64,000 bases of DNA from Segatella paludivivens DSM 17968 = JCM 13650 (GTDB lineage: Bacteria; Bacteroidota; Bacteroidia; Bacteroidales; Bacteroidaceae): the NCBI RefSeq assembly GCF_000373185.1, contig NZ_KB890684.1, forward strand, positions 79,752-143,751. The letters run 5' to 3'. The notes beneath the pieces were generated by a model that was given only the letters and a program-made list of their open reading frames with translations, was not told the DNA's origin and made no database searches. Both the position numbers and the translations under genes were made by a program. Each line of letters opens with the position of its first letter. Position 1 is the stretch's first letter. Shown piece after piece: positions 1 to 9,533 of the stretch.

Positions 1-575
1 TCAATATCTTTGCTTACCTGAATAATTGATTTGGTACCTGAACCATATAATATCATATCTGCGCCACTGTCACAAAGAATGCAACGGCGTAGTTTGTCCT
101 GCCAATAGTCATAATGTGTGAGGCGGCGCATTGAGGCCTCTATTCCTCCAAGAATGACTGGTACGTCAGGATATATTTTCTTTAATATCTGTGAATATAC
201 AACAGTTGGATACTCAGGACGGCAGTCGTGACGACCGTCCGGACTATACTCGTCAACAGAACGTAATCGTTTGTTGGCTGTATATTTGTTTACCATAGAG
301 TCCATGCATCCCGGTGAAATACCGAAGAAGAGTTTTGGACGTCCTAATTTTTTGAAATCTCTGAAATCGCCATGCCAGTCAGGCTGTGGAACAATTGCTA
401 CACGATAGCCTGCTGCTTCAAGGGCTCTGCCGATAACAGCAGCGCCAAAAGATGGGTGATCAACATACGCATCACCCGAAAATAAAATAACATCAAGTTC
501 GTCCCAACCACGGAGTTCACACTCTTTCTTTGTAGTTGGAAGAAAATCTGTCAATTTGTATTGTTCTGAATCCAA
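1..575 (-). CDS. ygiQ: YgiQ family radical SAM protein (5' part only)
   Basis: The frame read leftward from 575 encodes the N-terminal 191 residues of a YgiQ-like radical SAM protein and runs off the window. Visible family landmarks are the opening LTDFLPTTKKE, then WDELDVILFSGDAYVDHPSFG, a GISPGCMDSMVN segment and the GGIEASMRRLTHYDYW block. Family members are usually 600-700 residues, and the radical SAM CxxxCxxC cluster lies beyond the window edge. There is no ATG in the upstream part of the frame. A TTG at 573-575 fits the family start best, because an in-frame stop lies only seven codons further upstream. The exact function of YgiQ is not established. Confidence 0.85.
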   Translation of the reverse strand, partial: MDSEQYKLTDFLPTTKKECELRGWDELDVILFSGDAYVDHPSFGAAVIGRALEAAGYRVAIVPQPDWHGDFRDFKKLGRPKLFFGISPGCMDSMVNKYTANKRLRSVDEYSPDGRHDCRPEYPTVVYSQILKKIYPDVPVILGGIEASMRRLTHYDYWQDKLRRCILCDSGADMILYGSGTKSIIQVSKDI

Positions 576-595
576 TCTTATCTTTAAATTTTAAT

Positions 596-621
596 GCTTG
601 ACATGCCGAAACATGTCAAGC
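596..621 (-). terminator. Hairpin between the 109-residue gene and ygiQ
   Basis: A perfect 10-bp inverted repeat (GCTTGACATG / CATGTCAAGC, 6-nt loop) lies just after the stop of the 633-962 gene and before ygiQ. On the minus strand it is followed by an AT-rich tract (ATTAAAATTT) rather than a clean U run, so it is either a weak terminator or an intercistronic hairpin. Confidence 0.5.
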
Positions 622-632
622 CATATTATTAA

Positions 633-962
633 CTATGCTTCTTGTGGACTATCCACTTCGAGTTCTTTGCGCTTGCTCTTCCAGTCAGCATACAACAATA
701 CGAAATTGTGTAGTCCAACTGCCTTCATATTAGCGTTATAGATTACGTCAAGACATAAATCAAGAAGATTCTTGTCGTTGCCGTTTTCACTCTCAATGAG
801 TGAGCGCACATTGAATTTCAACTTATCAAGTACAATCTCGTCAATGATGCCATTACTGTCGACAAGATTGCGCATTAACTGATATTTGTCGATAGTCTCC
901 AAATGCTGGTCAGTGATTTCTATTGAACGTGTACCAGACTGATTTGCTTGAATTTTATACAT
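633..962 (-). CDS. Conserved-looking hypothetical protein, 109 residues
   Basis: Not recognised. The soluble 109-residue protein starts MYKIQANQSGTRS, has no signal peptide or membrane segment, and is mostly charged and probably helical. It lies 44 bp downstream of the amidase-like gene and ends with a strong hairpin before ygiQ, so it is probably expressed on its own or at the end of the upstream transcript. Codon use resembles the neighbours. It could be a lineage-specific Prevotella family; no function is proposed. Confidence 0.6.
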   Translation of the reverse strand: MYKIQANQSGTRSIEITDQHLETIDKYQLMRNLVDSNGIIDEIVLDKLKFNVRSLIESENGNDKNLLDLCLDVIYNANMKAVGLHNFVLLYADWKSKRKELEVDSPQEA

Positions 963-1006
963 GGTTTTATTTATTTAAAGATTAAACATATATTTAACTG
1001 TATTTT

Positions 1007-3919
1007 CTACTTAGATTTCACTTTGTCAGGCATGACATAGTTGAGAATACCTCTTATGATGTCGTTGCGCTCTTTCTTTGATGCAATGCACTCTAACGGG
1101 AATGCAACGGTAAAGCTATTGTAGTCTTTACCTTGATAACCAACAGCTGCACCGCTACCGTTGTTGTATTGCATAGCGCATATAGCTCCCGATGCAGGTG
1201 TTATTTCGTCTGATGATGTTGCTGCATAATGTGCATCGTTAAGAGCTCTGAATAGATAGAACTGCTTACCAAGTCCGTTAATCTGCATGTCACTATTTAC
1301 AGAATCCGTCCCAGCAGTTGTTACTTTCAATATATTTTTCAAGAACATCTTTTCGCTGTCTGTAGTCATATCACTTGCAATATAACTTCCACTGACGATG
1401 ATATTACCGTGATTTTGTGAATAGGTTTGCAAAGCGTTCTGCATTTCAGAAGTAAATGTCTTGTAATATTTCAAAGAATGTACATCATATTTCTGGAGAC
1501 CAAGTATCAAGTCTACTGCAGTATAATTCGATAGTTTGATGTCGCCGCTTTCTATTGCATCAGCCGAACAACTTACTACATTATATTTCCCAGCAGTAGC
1601 TATAGCCTGAGTATGCTCTTTAACATAATCAAAGCTGTTACCAGCTATGAAACTACCAGCCAGTTCATCTCCACAATATCCAAGTCCACCAGGACCTTCT
1701 ATGCCGATTTTCTTTTTATCAAAACATATTTGCTTACCGTTCCAACCTGCTGTAAGACCATAAGACACACCTGGATCTTTGTTGAAATCGAAACCTTGAA
1801 TGCTATCATTGTCAATGACGGCAGGAGCTGAAAGACGGTCAAAGCCATTTACGACAAGTACTGTTTTTGTTGCAGACGGTTGATAAAGGGCTGATAAAAC
1901 TTCTGTGGGGAAACTCTCACCGCCACGATTAACAGCTGTAACCTTGAAATTATATTGGATACCAGGTGTTATATGCAGGATGGTGTAGTTCTTTAATACT
2001 AACGAACCATTATCGAAATCAGATTCTCCAGTAGCTGTATATACATTGTAAGCGGTAGGATAGGCGGAAGGTTCTAATTTATCTTCTGTTGCCTTCCATG
2101 ACAATTTAACTTCATCCCCATCTATAAACTCAATCTTGAATCCATTAGGTGCAAGTGGTTGAATTACAGTTGGTTTGCCATGTGCGTTATTAATATATCT
2201 GACAATTGATTTATATAATGATCTGGCCATGCAAAATTTGAAATTAGGATCCTGTCCCAATTCCATGTCAGGAAAACTTTGATGTGATAAGGTCTCAATA
2301 ATTGCCGAAGGAACTTCAGGATTCTTAGTCTCTGAATAATTCTTATCCCATAGATATCTGCGGCTCCATTTACCGACAAAAGCTCCTAAGTCACGATCGA
2401 ATCCATCAAGAAGTGACTTGGCAAAATCATGTGATGTCATTCTTGAAACTCCAGAATTAAGCCTGCCTTCATTAAAGTTTGTTGTGCATATAGCGAGTGA
2501 ACCGATAATGCTATTTCCGATTTTGTCAAATCCAGCATCACTATGCACAGCTAGAGACAATTCTATAGGTACCTTTTTTCCCTCGATCGTAGGGACATAA
2601 CATGAACCGCCAGCAAGCCAATTGCTCATGTAGGGTCTTGCATTGATATCATCGCCGTAGTCATTGCCGTTTTCCTTGCTGTCATAAACACTCGTTGGTG
2701 CTCCTGCCCATTGTGCAGAATAGCGTGCACCCTCAAGGCAACGAGGAAATCCGCTTACGCTTCCACCACGTTCAATGTTTCCCATACCACCACCAAATCT
2801 AACGGCATCGGCTGTTACGACTCCATGGTTGTGAGAATTATTTGTTATTACGACACGATTGTATTGATTATTTCCTGAGGCAAAGTCAAATGTTCCGAGA
2901 TACACCCAAGTTCCGCCACCCATAGTCTGATTGACTCTGAAATGGGTTTCACTTCCATTATGGTAAACGATATATTCAGCATCAGGAACACTGTTTTCAG
3001 TTGTCTGATAACTTACATATACAGCATATCTTCCTGAAGATGCAAATGTAGGTTGGTATGAAATTAGAGAAAACTTCTTTTTGCTTTTGGTAGCCTTTAT
3101 CATTCTGGCAGTACCTTGCTCAAAAGGATTTTCTCCATCCTTATATGTTCCTTCATGGAACGAGAATCCCTTACCTTCAAACTCTTTCCATTCGCCTTTA
3201 ACATTGACTTCAAGATAGTTTGGAGCCTTAGAAATATCGTTATCAACTATATATTCATTTTTCTGCCAATCACGTTCCCTTGGGGTAAATACGCAAGCTC
3301 CGGCATTTTGCAGCATTGGAATAAGATAGGGTATAACGATAGTTTGGGTGAACAAATCTTCGGTAGTGCCAAACATATTAGGACGCTGCCATTTCCATTC
3401 TCTTTTGTCGTTGTCATAATATCGTCCATGACTCGCCCATAGAGTGATGTGGCGGTCATAGAGTCCATGTGTAATACTGTATGGTAGGGATGCATTTGTA
3501 ACCCAAGGCTGATCATGATAATCTATATCTCCCCAGAACTTATTACTCTCATTATCAGCAATAGTAGCATCTGTGGCAAGTTGCTCTATCGGCATGCCAC
3601 AAGATATTATTATCATCTTATACTGATTGTATTGAGAAGGAAAAATATTGCTAATCTTTTTATATATTTTCTTTACCGATTTCTGTGTGAGTTCTTGTGC
3701 GGCAAAAGAATTGCTAATTTCTAATTTAATAGTCTTAGCATTGTCATCTATATCGAAATTTAGGATTCTAATTTGTTCTGGTAGAGAGTTTTTCCCATTA
3801 TCATATCTTAAGAAATAGTTGCTAATTTCCCTTTGGATAGCTAATTTATCATTTGGTGGCAATGCCAGTAAAGATGTTGATAAACAAAGGGTGAAAACAG
3901 TAACTATTATTCTATTCAT
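1007..3919 (-). CDS. Secreted N-acetylmuramoyl-amidase-like protein with golvesin/xanthan-lyase-type and Fn3 domains
   Basis: This exported protein has 970 residues and a cleavable signal peptide (first ~19 residues, ending SLLALP). An amidase_3-like zinc hydrolase fold is suggested by WASHGRYYD at about residue 162, LAVHSDAGFD at about 455 and ETLSHQSFPDM at about 540, which resemble the His/Glu metal-site blocks. Inserted at about residues 285-375 is a golvesin C-terminal/xanthan-lyase-like beta domain (GRYAVYVSYQTT ... VTADAVRFGGG). A fibronectin-III-like segment follows at about 600-690. The C-terminal ~250 residues are not assigned. Similar Bacteroidales proteins are often labelled xanthan lyase, but the amidase-like core points to a peptidoglycan or envelope role. 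It lies 12 bp downstream of the acyltransferase gene. Confidence 0.75.
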   Translation of the reverse strand: MNRIIVTVFTLCLSTSLLALPPNDKLAIQREISNYFLRYDNGKNSLPEQIRILNFDIDDNAKTIKLEISNSFAAQELTQKSVKKIYKKISNIFPSQYNQYKMIIISCGMPIEQLATDATIADNESNKFWGDIDYHDQPWVTNASLPYSITHGLYDRHITLWASHGRYYDNDKREWKWQRPNMFGTTEDLFTQTIVIPYLIPMLQNAGACVFTPRERDWQKNEYIVDNDISKAPNYLEVNVKGEWKEFEGKGFSFHEGTYKDGENPFEQGTARMIKATKSKKKFSLISYQPTFASSGRYAVYVSYQTTENSVPDAEYIVYHNGSETHFRVNQTMGGGTWVYLGTFDFASGNNQYNRVVITNNSHNHGVVTADAVRFGGGMGNIERGGSVSGFPRCLEGARYSAQWAGAPTSVYDSKENGNDYGDDINARPYMSNWLAGGSCYVPTIEGKKVPIELSLAVHSDAGFDKIGNSIIGSLAICTTNFNEGRLNSGVSRMTSHDFAKSLLDGFDRDLGAFVGKWSRRYLWDKNYSETKNPEVPSAIIETLSHQSFPDMELGQDPNFKFCMARSLYKSIVRYINNAHGKPTVIQPLAPNGFKIEFIDGDEVKLSWKATEDKLEPSAYPTAYNVYTATGESDFDNGSLVLKNYTILHITPGIQYNFKVTAVNRGGESFPTEVLSALYQPSATKTVLVVNGFDRLSAPAVIDNDSIQGFDFNKDPGVSYGLTAGWNGKQICFDKKKIGIEGPGGLGYCGDELAGSFIAGNSFDYVKEHTQAIATAGKYNVVSCSADAIESGDIKLSNYTAVDLILGLQKYDVHSLKYYKTFTSEMQNALQTYSQNHGNIIVSGSYIASDMTTDSEKMFLKNILKVTTAGTDSVNSDMQINGLGKQFYLFRALNDAHYAATSSDEITPASGAICAMQYNNGSGAAVGYQGKDYNSFTVAFPLECIASKKERNDIIRGILNYVMPDKVKSK

Positions 3920-3931
3920 ATCTTAACGTAA

Positions 3932-4477
3932 TTAGTATGCAAAATTCTTAGGCTTTTTGCCTTTGAAATTTTTGAAATATGCCTTTATAATAGGCATGTC
4001 TTTATCTATATCACCTGTAGGAATAAATGATTCTGTACAAGTAATAGTCTTTTTTTCGTAGTCTACACCATAAAGAAGGATAGGTATATTGGCTTTTAGC
4101 GCAATAAAATAAAATCCCTTTTTCCAGTCTGGGTTAGGGGAACGAGTTCCTTCAGGTGTTATACACAACTTGAATGATTTAGCTTTAAGGGCTGTCTCTG
4201 CCAAATTATCTGTCATACTCGTATGCTTTGATCTCCAAACTGGGATTCCTCCTAACTTATGGAACATCTTACCAAATGGCCAGAAAAACCATTCTTTCTT
4301 CATTAGGAAATTAGTTTTTAAACATTCTGCATGTGTGTAAAGCTGTCCTATGACAAAATCCCAATTACTAGTATGTGGTGCAAGACAGATTATAAACTTA
4401 TCAGGGTGGTCAACAGTAATATTTTTTGTCCATCCCATTTTATTATACAATATCCAATTACAGATTCTATTTATCAT
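3932..4477 (-). CDS. PlsC-like 1-acyl-glycerol-phosphate acyltransferase family protein
   Basis: A short (181-residue) lysophospholipid-acyltransferase-type protein. It carries the HX4D catalytic motif (HTSNWD, about residue 35) and the substrate-binding block ITPEGTRSPNPDWKKGF (about 110-126), which corresponds to the family EGTRS motif. It lacks a long N-terminal membrane segment, as is usual for this compact Bacteroidetes subfamily. Predicted role: transfer of an acyl group to a lysophospholipid or lipid-like acceptor at the inner membrane. It sits between two small genes on the same strand with gaps of about 10 bp, which suggests one transcript. Confidence 0.85.
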   Translation of the reverse strand: MINRICNWILYNKMGWTKNITVDHPDKFIICLAPHTSNWDFVIGQLYTHAECLKTNFLMKKEWFFWPFGKMFHKLGGIPVWRSKHTSMTDNLAETALKAKSFKLCITPEGTRSPNPDWKKGFYFIALKANIPILLYGVDYEKKTITCTESFIPTGDIDKDMPIIKAYFKNFKGKKPKNFAY

Positions 4478-4486
4478 CGCATGAAT

Positions 4487-4756
4487 TTAAAGATTCTGTA
4501 TTTGGTCTACCATCTCACTAGCCTGTTTATTGAAATCCTCAATAATGGCTTTGTAATAAGTCTTTGTTTTCATACCAGGTTCTGGGTGCGAAATGCGGCT
4601 TATGAAGTCATTATGTATAATGATTATTGATGTCAACAGTGCATCTATATTATCCTTATTCGGCTTTTCACCATACAAAGAAGCTGCTACAGCTTCAGCA
4701 AATAAGTCGCTACAAATATAGTTTATAGTTCGTTTTAAAATTCTCTTGTTTGCCAT
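4487..4756 (-). CDS. Hypothetical protein, 89 residues
   Basis: Not recognised. A longer reading from 4816 would add a hydrophobic, unlikely N-terminus. The ATG at 4756 is preceded by AAAGGA at suitable spacing and gives the plausible start MANKRILKRTINYIC. The product is a small helical protein without export signal. It is the first gene of the short leftward run with the acyltransferase (9-bp gap) and is divergent from the PPi-PFK gene. Confidence 0.65.
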   Translation of the reverse strand: MANKRILKRTINYICSDLFAEAVAASLYGEKPNKDNIDALLTSIIIIHNDFISRISHPEPGMKTKTYYKAIIEDFNKQASEMVDQIQNL

Positions 4757-4889
4757 AATTATTCCTTTATTATTGTCTTTTACTTGCCAAAGATAGAAAA
4801 AAAATAGGAAAAGCAATACTTTAAATCAAAAAAATGTTTCTAATTTTCGGTTTTATCATTTTTTCTTTCATTATTTCATGGAAAAGTCT

Positions 4890-4897
4890 TATTTTTG
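4890..4897 (+). promoter_or_regulatory. Bacteroidetes-type -7 box for the PPi-PFK gene
   Basis: TATTTTTG matches the Bacteroidetes sigma-ABfr -7 consensus TAnnTTTG, 56 bp before the start codon. A TTG-type -33 element is not obvious in the T-rich DNA upstream. Confidence 0.55.
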
Positions 4898-4952
4898 CAT
4901 GTGTCTTATTGGAAATTCAATTATTCGTTGATTATAAAAACTAAAAGCAATT

Positions 4953-6593
4953 ATGGAAATTAGCGCATTGCAAAAAGAAAGAGCTGCATATCAGCCAAAG
5001 CTGCCTAAGGCTCTTCAAGGTGCCGTAAAAGTTAAAGAAGGTGCTTCTACCAAGAGTGTGGACAATCAGGAAGAAATTAAAAAATTATTCCCAAACACTT
5101 ATGGTATGCCTCTTATTGAGTTTGTACCAGGTGAGAACGCTGACAAAAAGAAGATTAACATCGGTGTTATTCTTTCTGGTGGTCAGGCTCCTGGTGGTCA
5201 CAACGTTATCAGTGGTTTGTTTGACGCCGTAAAGAAGCTCAATTCTGAAAACCGTCTTTATGGTTTCCTAATGGGTCCTGGTGGTCTTGTTGATCATAAC
5301 TATATTGAGATTACAGCAGAATTCTTGAACCAGTATCGTAACACAGGTGGTTTTGATATGATTGGTTCTGGTCGTACAAAATTGGAGGAAGAAAATCAGT
5401 TTGAAAAGGGCTTGAAGATTATTCGCGAACTAGATATTAACGCTATTGTTATAATCGGTGGTGATGATTCAAATACCAACGCTTGTGTTTTGGCTGAATA
5501 TTATGCTGCCAAGAAATATGGTGTACAGGTTATCGGTTGCCCTAAGACTATTGATGGTGACCTTAAGAATGAGCAGATTGAAACAAGTTTTGGTTTCGAT
5601 ACAGCTACTAAAACATATTCTGAACTTATCGGTAACATCGAGCGTGACTGTAACTCAGCACGTAAATACTGGCACTTCATTAAATTGATGGGTCGTTCAG
5701 CTTCTCATATCGCACTTGAATGTGCTTTGGAGACTCAGCCAAATATCTGCTTGATTTCTGAAGAGATTGAGGCAAAGGATATGACTCTTAATCAAGTAGT
5801 AGAGGACATCGCTAAGGTTGTTGCATATCGTGCAAAGCAGGGTAATAACTTCGGTGTTGTACTTATTCCAGAAGGTCTTATCGAATTTATTCCTGCTATC
5901 GGTAGACTGATTCAGGAATTGAATGACTTGTTGGCTGCTCATGGTGCAGACTATAAGGATTTGGATAAAGATGCTCAGCGTAAATATATTATCGCTCATC
6001 TTTCAAAGGAAAATGCAGCTACATTCGAAACTCTTCCAGAAGGTGTTGCAAGACAGTTGAGTCTTGATCGTGACCCTCATGGAAATGTTCAGGTTTCTCT
6101 CATTGAGACTGAAAAACTTCTTAGCGATATGGTTGGTTCTCTTCTTGCAAAATGGGCTAAAGAAGGTAAATTCGATGGTAAGTTCGCAGCTCAGCATCAC
6201 TTCTTCGGTTACGAAGGACGTTGTGCAGCTCCTTCTAACTTCGACGCTGACTATTGCTATGCTCTCGGAACTAGCGCAGCACAACTTGTTGCAGCAGGAA
6301 AGACTGGTTACATGGCTATCGTAAAGAATACTACAGCAAACGCTAATGAGTGGAAAGCTGGTGGTGTTCCAATCACAATGATGATGAATATGGAGAAGCG
6401 TAACGGAGAAATGAAACCAGTTATCCGTAAGGCTCTCGTTGAACTAGATGGTAAACCATTTAAGGCATTTGCTGCAAAGCGTGACGAATGGGCTAAGAAT
6501 ACAGCCTATGTTTACCCAGGTCCTATTCAATATTGGGGTCCAACTGAAGTTTGTGATCAGACTACAAAGACTCTGAAACTTGAACAAGATTAA
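4953..6593 (+). CDS. pfp: Pyrophosphate--fructose-6-phosphate 1-phosphotransferase
   Basis: Catalyses the reversible PPi-dependent phosphorylation of fructose-6-phosphate in cytosolic glycolysis/gluconeogenesis. The 546-residue length is that of the long (plant-beta-like) PFP class. The nucleotide/PPi site reads [14 protein letters not shown] (about residue 72). The GGDDSN motif (about residue 169) has the Asp typical of PPi enzymes where ATP-PFKs have GGDGS. The catalytic loop [10 protein letters not shown] (about 193-202) follows. The gene is monocistronic: it has its own -7 box and a strong terminator directly downstream. Use of PPi-PFK is common in Bacteroidales. Confidence 0.95.
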   Translation: MEISALQKERAAYQPKLPKALQGAVKVKEGASTKSVDNQEEIKKLFPNTYGMPLIEFVPGENADKKKINIGVILSGGQAPGGHNVISGLFDAVKKLNSENRLYGFLMGPGGLVDHNYIEITAEFLNQYRNTGGFDMIGSGRTKLEEENQFEKGLKIIRELDINAIVIIGGDDSNTNACVLAEYYAAKKYGVQVIGCPKTIDGDLKNEQIETSFGFDTATKTYSELIGNIERDCNSARKYWHFIKLMGRSASHIALECALETQPNICLISEEIEAKDMTLNQVVEDIAKVVAYRAKQGNNFGVVLIPEGLIEFIPAIGRLIQELNDLLAAHGADYKDLDKDAQRKYIIAHLSKENAATFETLPEGVARQLSLDRDPHGNVQVSLIETEKLLSDMVGSLLAKWAKEGKFDGKFAAQHHFFGYEGRCAAPSNFDADYCYALGTSAAQLVAAGKTGYMAIVKNTTANANEWKAGGVPITMMMNMEKRNGEMKPVIRKALVELDGKPFKAFAAKRDEWAKNTAYVYPGPIQYWGPTEVCDQTTKTLKLEQD

Positions 6594-6611
6594 TATTAAG
6601 TGATATATCAG

Positions 6612-6658
6612 GGATAGGGTAGTCGTTTGAAAAGATAATGACAACCCTATCCTTTTTT
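6612..6658 (+). terminator. Strong intrinsic terminator of pfp
   Basis: A 9-bp stem GGATAGGGT/ACCCTATCC extends inward across a one-base mismatch by a further six pairs (GTCGTT/AATGAC with one G-T) and is followed by six T residues. It lies 19 bp after the pfp stop. A candidate upstream start for the next gene (ATG at 6638) falls inside this hairpin, which argues against that start. Confidence 0.88.
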
Positions 6659-6670
6659 CATAAATCAGGT

Positions 6671-7543
6671 ATGACAAATAGTAAAAAAAGTATAAGCAGT
6701 GGGAAAAGTCGTTCTACGCAGACCAAAAGTAAGCGTAAAGGGCATACCACGCAACATAAACTGTCATACCCATTTCATAAGTACCCTAGATGGGCAGTAA
6801 TGCTCGGGGCAATAGGTATAATTGCTTTGTACGTTTGGTGTTTTTACTATTTTTTTGTCAGTCCAACAGGATTCAGATGGCGTGCGCTATATGGTGATGC
6901 TAAATATCCAGAAGGTTATGAGATACATGGTATTGATATTTCGCATTATCAAGATAACATTGATTGGGACGCACTGTCAAATGCAATGATTAAAGGCTGC
7001 CCTGTGAGATTCATAATCATGAAAAGTACTGAAGGTGTTAATAATCTTGATGAGACTTTTTATGAAAATTATCAAAGTGCTGGTGATTATGGTTTTATAA
7101 GAGGAGCTTATCATTTTTGGAGCAATAATTCATCGGCTCGTGAACAGGCTTATTATTTTCTTGATAAAGTGCATCTTAATGAAGGTGACCTTCCACCAAT
7201 ACTTGATGTTGAACATAAGCCAAAAGGCGAAAGTACAGAGGATTTTCAACGTGATGTTTTAACATGGCTCCATATTGTGGAAGATAAATATCATGTTAAG
7301 CCCATTATATATACATACTATAAGTTTAAGCAAAATTATCTTGCAGCTCCAGTCTTTGATGATTATCCATATTGGATAGCCCACTACTATGTAGAAAAGG
7401 TGGAATATAAAGGACCGTGGAAGTTCTGGCAACATACTGATGCCGGAAGACTTCCAGGTATAAAAGGATATGTAGACTTTAATATTTACAATGGTAGTTA
7501 TTATGATTTAAAGAAACTTACCATTGGAAATGATAATTGGTAG
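6671..7543 (+). CDS. Membrane-anchored GH25 muramidase (lysozyme)
   Basis: A 290-residue protein with a short, basic Ser/Lys-rich cytoplasmic tail, one membrane segment (about residues 43-63, VMLGAIGIIALYVWCFYYFF) and a GH25 catalytic domain. Landmarks are IHGIDISHYQDNIDW at the first strand, IIMKSTEGVNN, GAYHFW and the acidic pair ILDVEH that belongs to the active site. It should cleave the MurNAc-GlcNAc linkage of peptidoglycan from the periplasmic face. The start at 6671 is chosen because the upstream in-frame ATG at 6638 lies in the pfp terminator. It converges on prmA. Confidence 0.88.
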   Translation: MTNSKKSISSGKSRSTQTKSKRKGHTTQHKLSYPFHKYPRWAVMLGAIGIIALYVWCFYYFFVSPTGFRWRALYGDAKYPEGYEIHGIDISHYQDNIDWDALSNAMIKGCPVRFIIMKSTEGVNNLDETFYENYQSAGDYGFIRGAYHFWSNNSSAREQAYYFLDKVHLNEGDLPPILDVEHKPKGESTEDFQRDVLTWLHIVEDKYHVKPIIYTYYKFKQNYLAAPVFDDYPYWIAHYYVEKVEYKGPWKFWQHTDAGRLPGIKGYVDFNIYNGSYYDLKKLTIGNDNW

Positions 7544-7554
7544 ATATTGCTAAA

Positions 7555-8424
7555 TTATTGGTTCAACAACAATACCAAACAAGCCCATTCTCCATCTTGC
7601 TTTCTGCCATATTCTTCAAGACCAAGCTCTTTTGCCTTATCTAAAAGTACAGGAATGTCACTCTGATAGAACCCACTTAAAATAAGTAGAGAACCTGTAG
7701 TCATTAAACTTTTAAAAGTAGGCATGTCGTTTAAGAGAATGTTCCTATTGATGTTTGCCATGACTATATCAAAAATACCAGAGATATGGTTGAGTACATT
7801 CGAATCACCTTGATATACGCTGATGTTTCCAATAGCGTTGATCTCTGCATTGTGTCTTGCATTATTCACGCTCCATTCATCTATGTCATATGCAACGACA
7901 TTGCTTGCACCAAGTTTTGCTGCTGCTAAACCTAATATTCCTGTACCACATCCACAATCCAATACCATTTTATCTTTTAGATCAAGATGTAAGAGGGTAG
8001 AAACAATCATCCTTGTTGTTTCGTGTGTACCTGTTCCAAAAGCTAGTTTTGCGTCAATGAAAATATGTTCTGTATTTGATGGCATTCCCTTTGGTAAGGG
8101 CTTCTTCGCATCACATACTATGATCTTATTGTCTATGTTAATTGGCTCAAATCCTTTTTCTTCCCATTCTTGATTCCAATCTTTATCATCTGCATATTTG
8201 ACATTATAAGATATCTCAACATTTGGGATGATAAAATCCTCAATAGACTTCTTCATTAAGTCCTCATCCCAATTGTCTACCTGACAGTATGCAATAAGAC
8301 CATCAGATGTTTCTTCAAATGATTCACAACCTGCTTCACCAGCGGCGTCAGCTAGCAAGTCTCGAGCTGTTTGAAAAACATCTATACTGCTCTTTATACT
8401 ATAACTAATTTCAAAATATTTCAT
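7555..8424 (-). CDS. prmA: Ribosomal protein L11 methyltransferase
   Basis: SAM-dependent methyltransferase that modifies ribosomal protein L11. The class I SAM-binding motif VLDCGCGTGILGLAAAKLGA (about residue 155) is followed by the acidic strand end VVAYDIDEWSVNNARHN and the IVMANINRNIL active-site block, all typical of PrmA. Length (289) is normal for the Bacteroidetes branch. It is transcribed from its own -7 box, divergent from the Tyr/Trp-rich exported protein. Confidence 0.93.
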   Translation of the reverse strand: MKYFEISYSIKSSIDVFQTARDLLADAAGEAGCESFEETSDGLIAYCQVDNWDEDLMKKSIEDFIIPNVEISYNVKYADDKDWNQEWEEKGFEPINIDNKIIVCDAKKPLPKGMPSNTEHIFIDAKLAFGTGTHETTRMIVSTLLHLDLKDKMVLDCGCGTGILGLAAAKLGASNVVAYDIDEWSVNNARHNAEINAIGNISVYQGDSNVLNHISGIFDIVMANINRNILLNDMPTFKSLMTTGSLLILSGFYQSDIPVLLDKAKELGLEEYGRKQDGEWACLVLLLNQ

Positions 8425-8444
8425 AATGTTGTTAAATTTGAATG

Positions 8445-8452
8445 CAAATATA
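8445..8452 (-). promoter_or_regulatory. -7 box for prmA
   Basis: Read leftward this is TATATTTG, matching TAnnTTTG, about 20 bp before the prmA start codon; the short leader is the main weakness of the call. Confidence 0.45.
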
Positions 8453-8494
8453 TAAAAAATAGGGAAAAACCTATCACGGATTAGGGATTTTCCT

Positions 8495-8502
8495 TACATT
8501 TG
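8495..8502 (+). promoter_or_regulatory. -7 box for the exported-protein/porin operon
   Basis: TACATTTG, followed by C, matches the Bacteroidetes -7 consensus and lies about 62 bp before the 8565 start codon. It is divergent from the prmA -7 box. Confidence 0.55.
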
Positions 8503-8564
8503 CACTAAAATAATATATATTTTTGTAATTGAAATATAGTGTAAACAAATAAAGAGACAAGAAA

Positions 8565-9506
8565 ATGAAGAAATTTATTCTCATCTCAGTCCTTGCTGGA
8601 GTTCTACCATTGTCTATGATGGCTCAGGACGACGACCTCTACTTCACACCGAAGAAGGATGCCGCAACAAACTCCTATAGAAATGACAATTATTCAGGAA
8701 GCAACAGAAATGTTGATGAATATAATCGTCATGGTAAGTTCTGGAGCCATTACCAAAAAATTGGCACAGATAATAAAGGGAATGATATAATACAATTTTC
8801 ACAAGGTAATGGATTATATCCAGATTCAACCAATGTAGATACTACATTTGTAGGTAATTATTATTCTCAAATGGCAGACAATAATGATGATGATTATAGA
8901 TATAGCCAACGTATGAGTCGTTGGGATGGTTTCTATGACCCATGGTATTATAGCTGGAGCTATGGATTCGGTCCATATTGGGGCTATGGTCCTCGCTGGA
9001 GTTATGGCTTCTATGATCCATTCTACGATTCTTGGTATGATCCATGGTACACAGGCTATTATGGTTATCGCTATGGCGGTTGGTATGATCCTTGGTATTC
9101 AGGTTATTATGGATATCCATATTACGGTGGAGGATATGTTTCTTATGATCGTCCGACAGGGACTAGAAATCATTCTTTTGTAAATGGTAATTATTCTGGC
9201 TCTTTTGCACAGGGTACCTTTGGAGGCGCACGCGGAAATGGAAGTAGATCTTCTGGATTCCAAGGTTCTGGTAACAGAAGTTTTGGAACGCAAAACAACT
9301 CTGGACGTTTTGGTGGTTCACGCGCTGTAAACAATCAGAACAACAACACACGTACATTTGATAATTCACGCTCATTCGATAGAACTCCTTCGCCTTCTTA
9401 TGGTTCAGGCAGCTTCGGCGGTGGTGGCGGTTTTGGCGGTGGCCGTTCTGGTGGCTTTGGTGGCGGCGGAGGTCACTCAGGTGGTAGTTTTGGTGGACAT
9501 AGATAA
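8565..9506 (+). CDS. Exported low-complexity protein rich in Tyr/Trp/Gly
   Basis: A 313-residue protein with a signal peptide (MKKFILISVLAGVLPLSMMA, cut near AQ) and three compositional zones. The first is an acidic/Asn-rich region to about residue 110. The second (about 120-195) is extremely aromatic, built from repeated YDPWY/GYYGY-like units. The third is a Ser/Asn/Gly-rich tail ending in GGGFGGG-type glycine clusters. No enzyme domain is visible. Aromatic-glycine compositions of this kind occur in surface or matrix proteins, but this is inference. It is 27 bp upstream of the FadL-like porin and probably co-transcribed. Confidence 0.8.
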   Translation: MKKFILISVLAGVLPLSMMAQDDDLYFTPKKDAATNSYRNDNYSGSNRNVDEYNRHGKFWSHYQKIGTDNKGNDIIQFSQGNGLYPDSTNVDTTFVGNYYSQMADNNDDDYRYSQRMSRWDGFYDPWYYSWSYGFGPYWGYGPRWSYGFYDPFYDSWYDPWYTGYYGYRYGGWYDPWYSGYYGYPYYGGGYVSYDRPTGTRNHSFVNGNYSGSFAQGTFGGARGNGSRSSGFQGSGNRSFGTQNNSGRFGGSRAVNNQNNNTRTFDNSRSFDRTPSPSYGSGSFGGGGGFGGGRSGGFGGGGGHSGGSFGGHR

Positions 9507-9533
9507 AAATAACAAACTGAAATTCACAAGAAT

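Noticed and set aside
3116..3516. Frames on both strands inside the amidase-like gene
   Set aside because: They are shadows of the well-supported 970-residue coding sequence.
4953..6593. ATP-dependent 6-phosphofructokinase
   Set aside because: GGDDS replaces GGDGS and the length is that of PPi-dependent enzymes.
6638..6670. Upstream start (ATG 6638) of the GH25 gene
   Set aside because: It lies inside the stem of the strong pfp terminator, so it would not be on a normal GH25 transcript; the ATG at 6671 is used.
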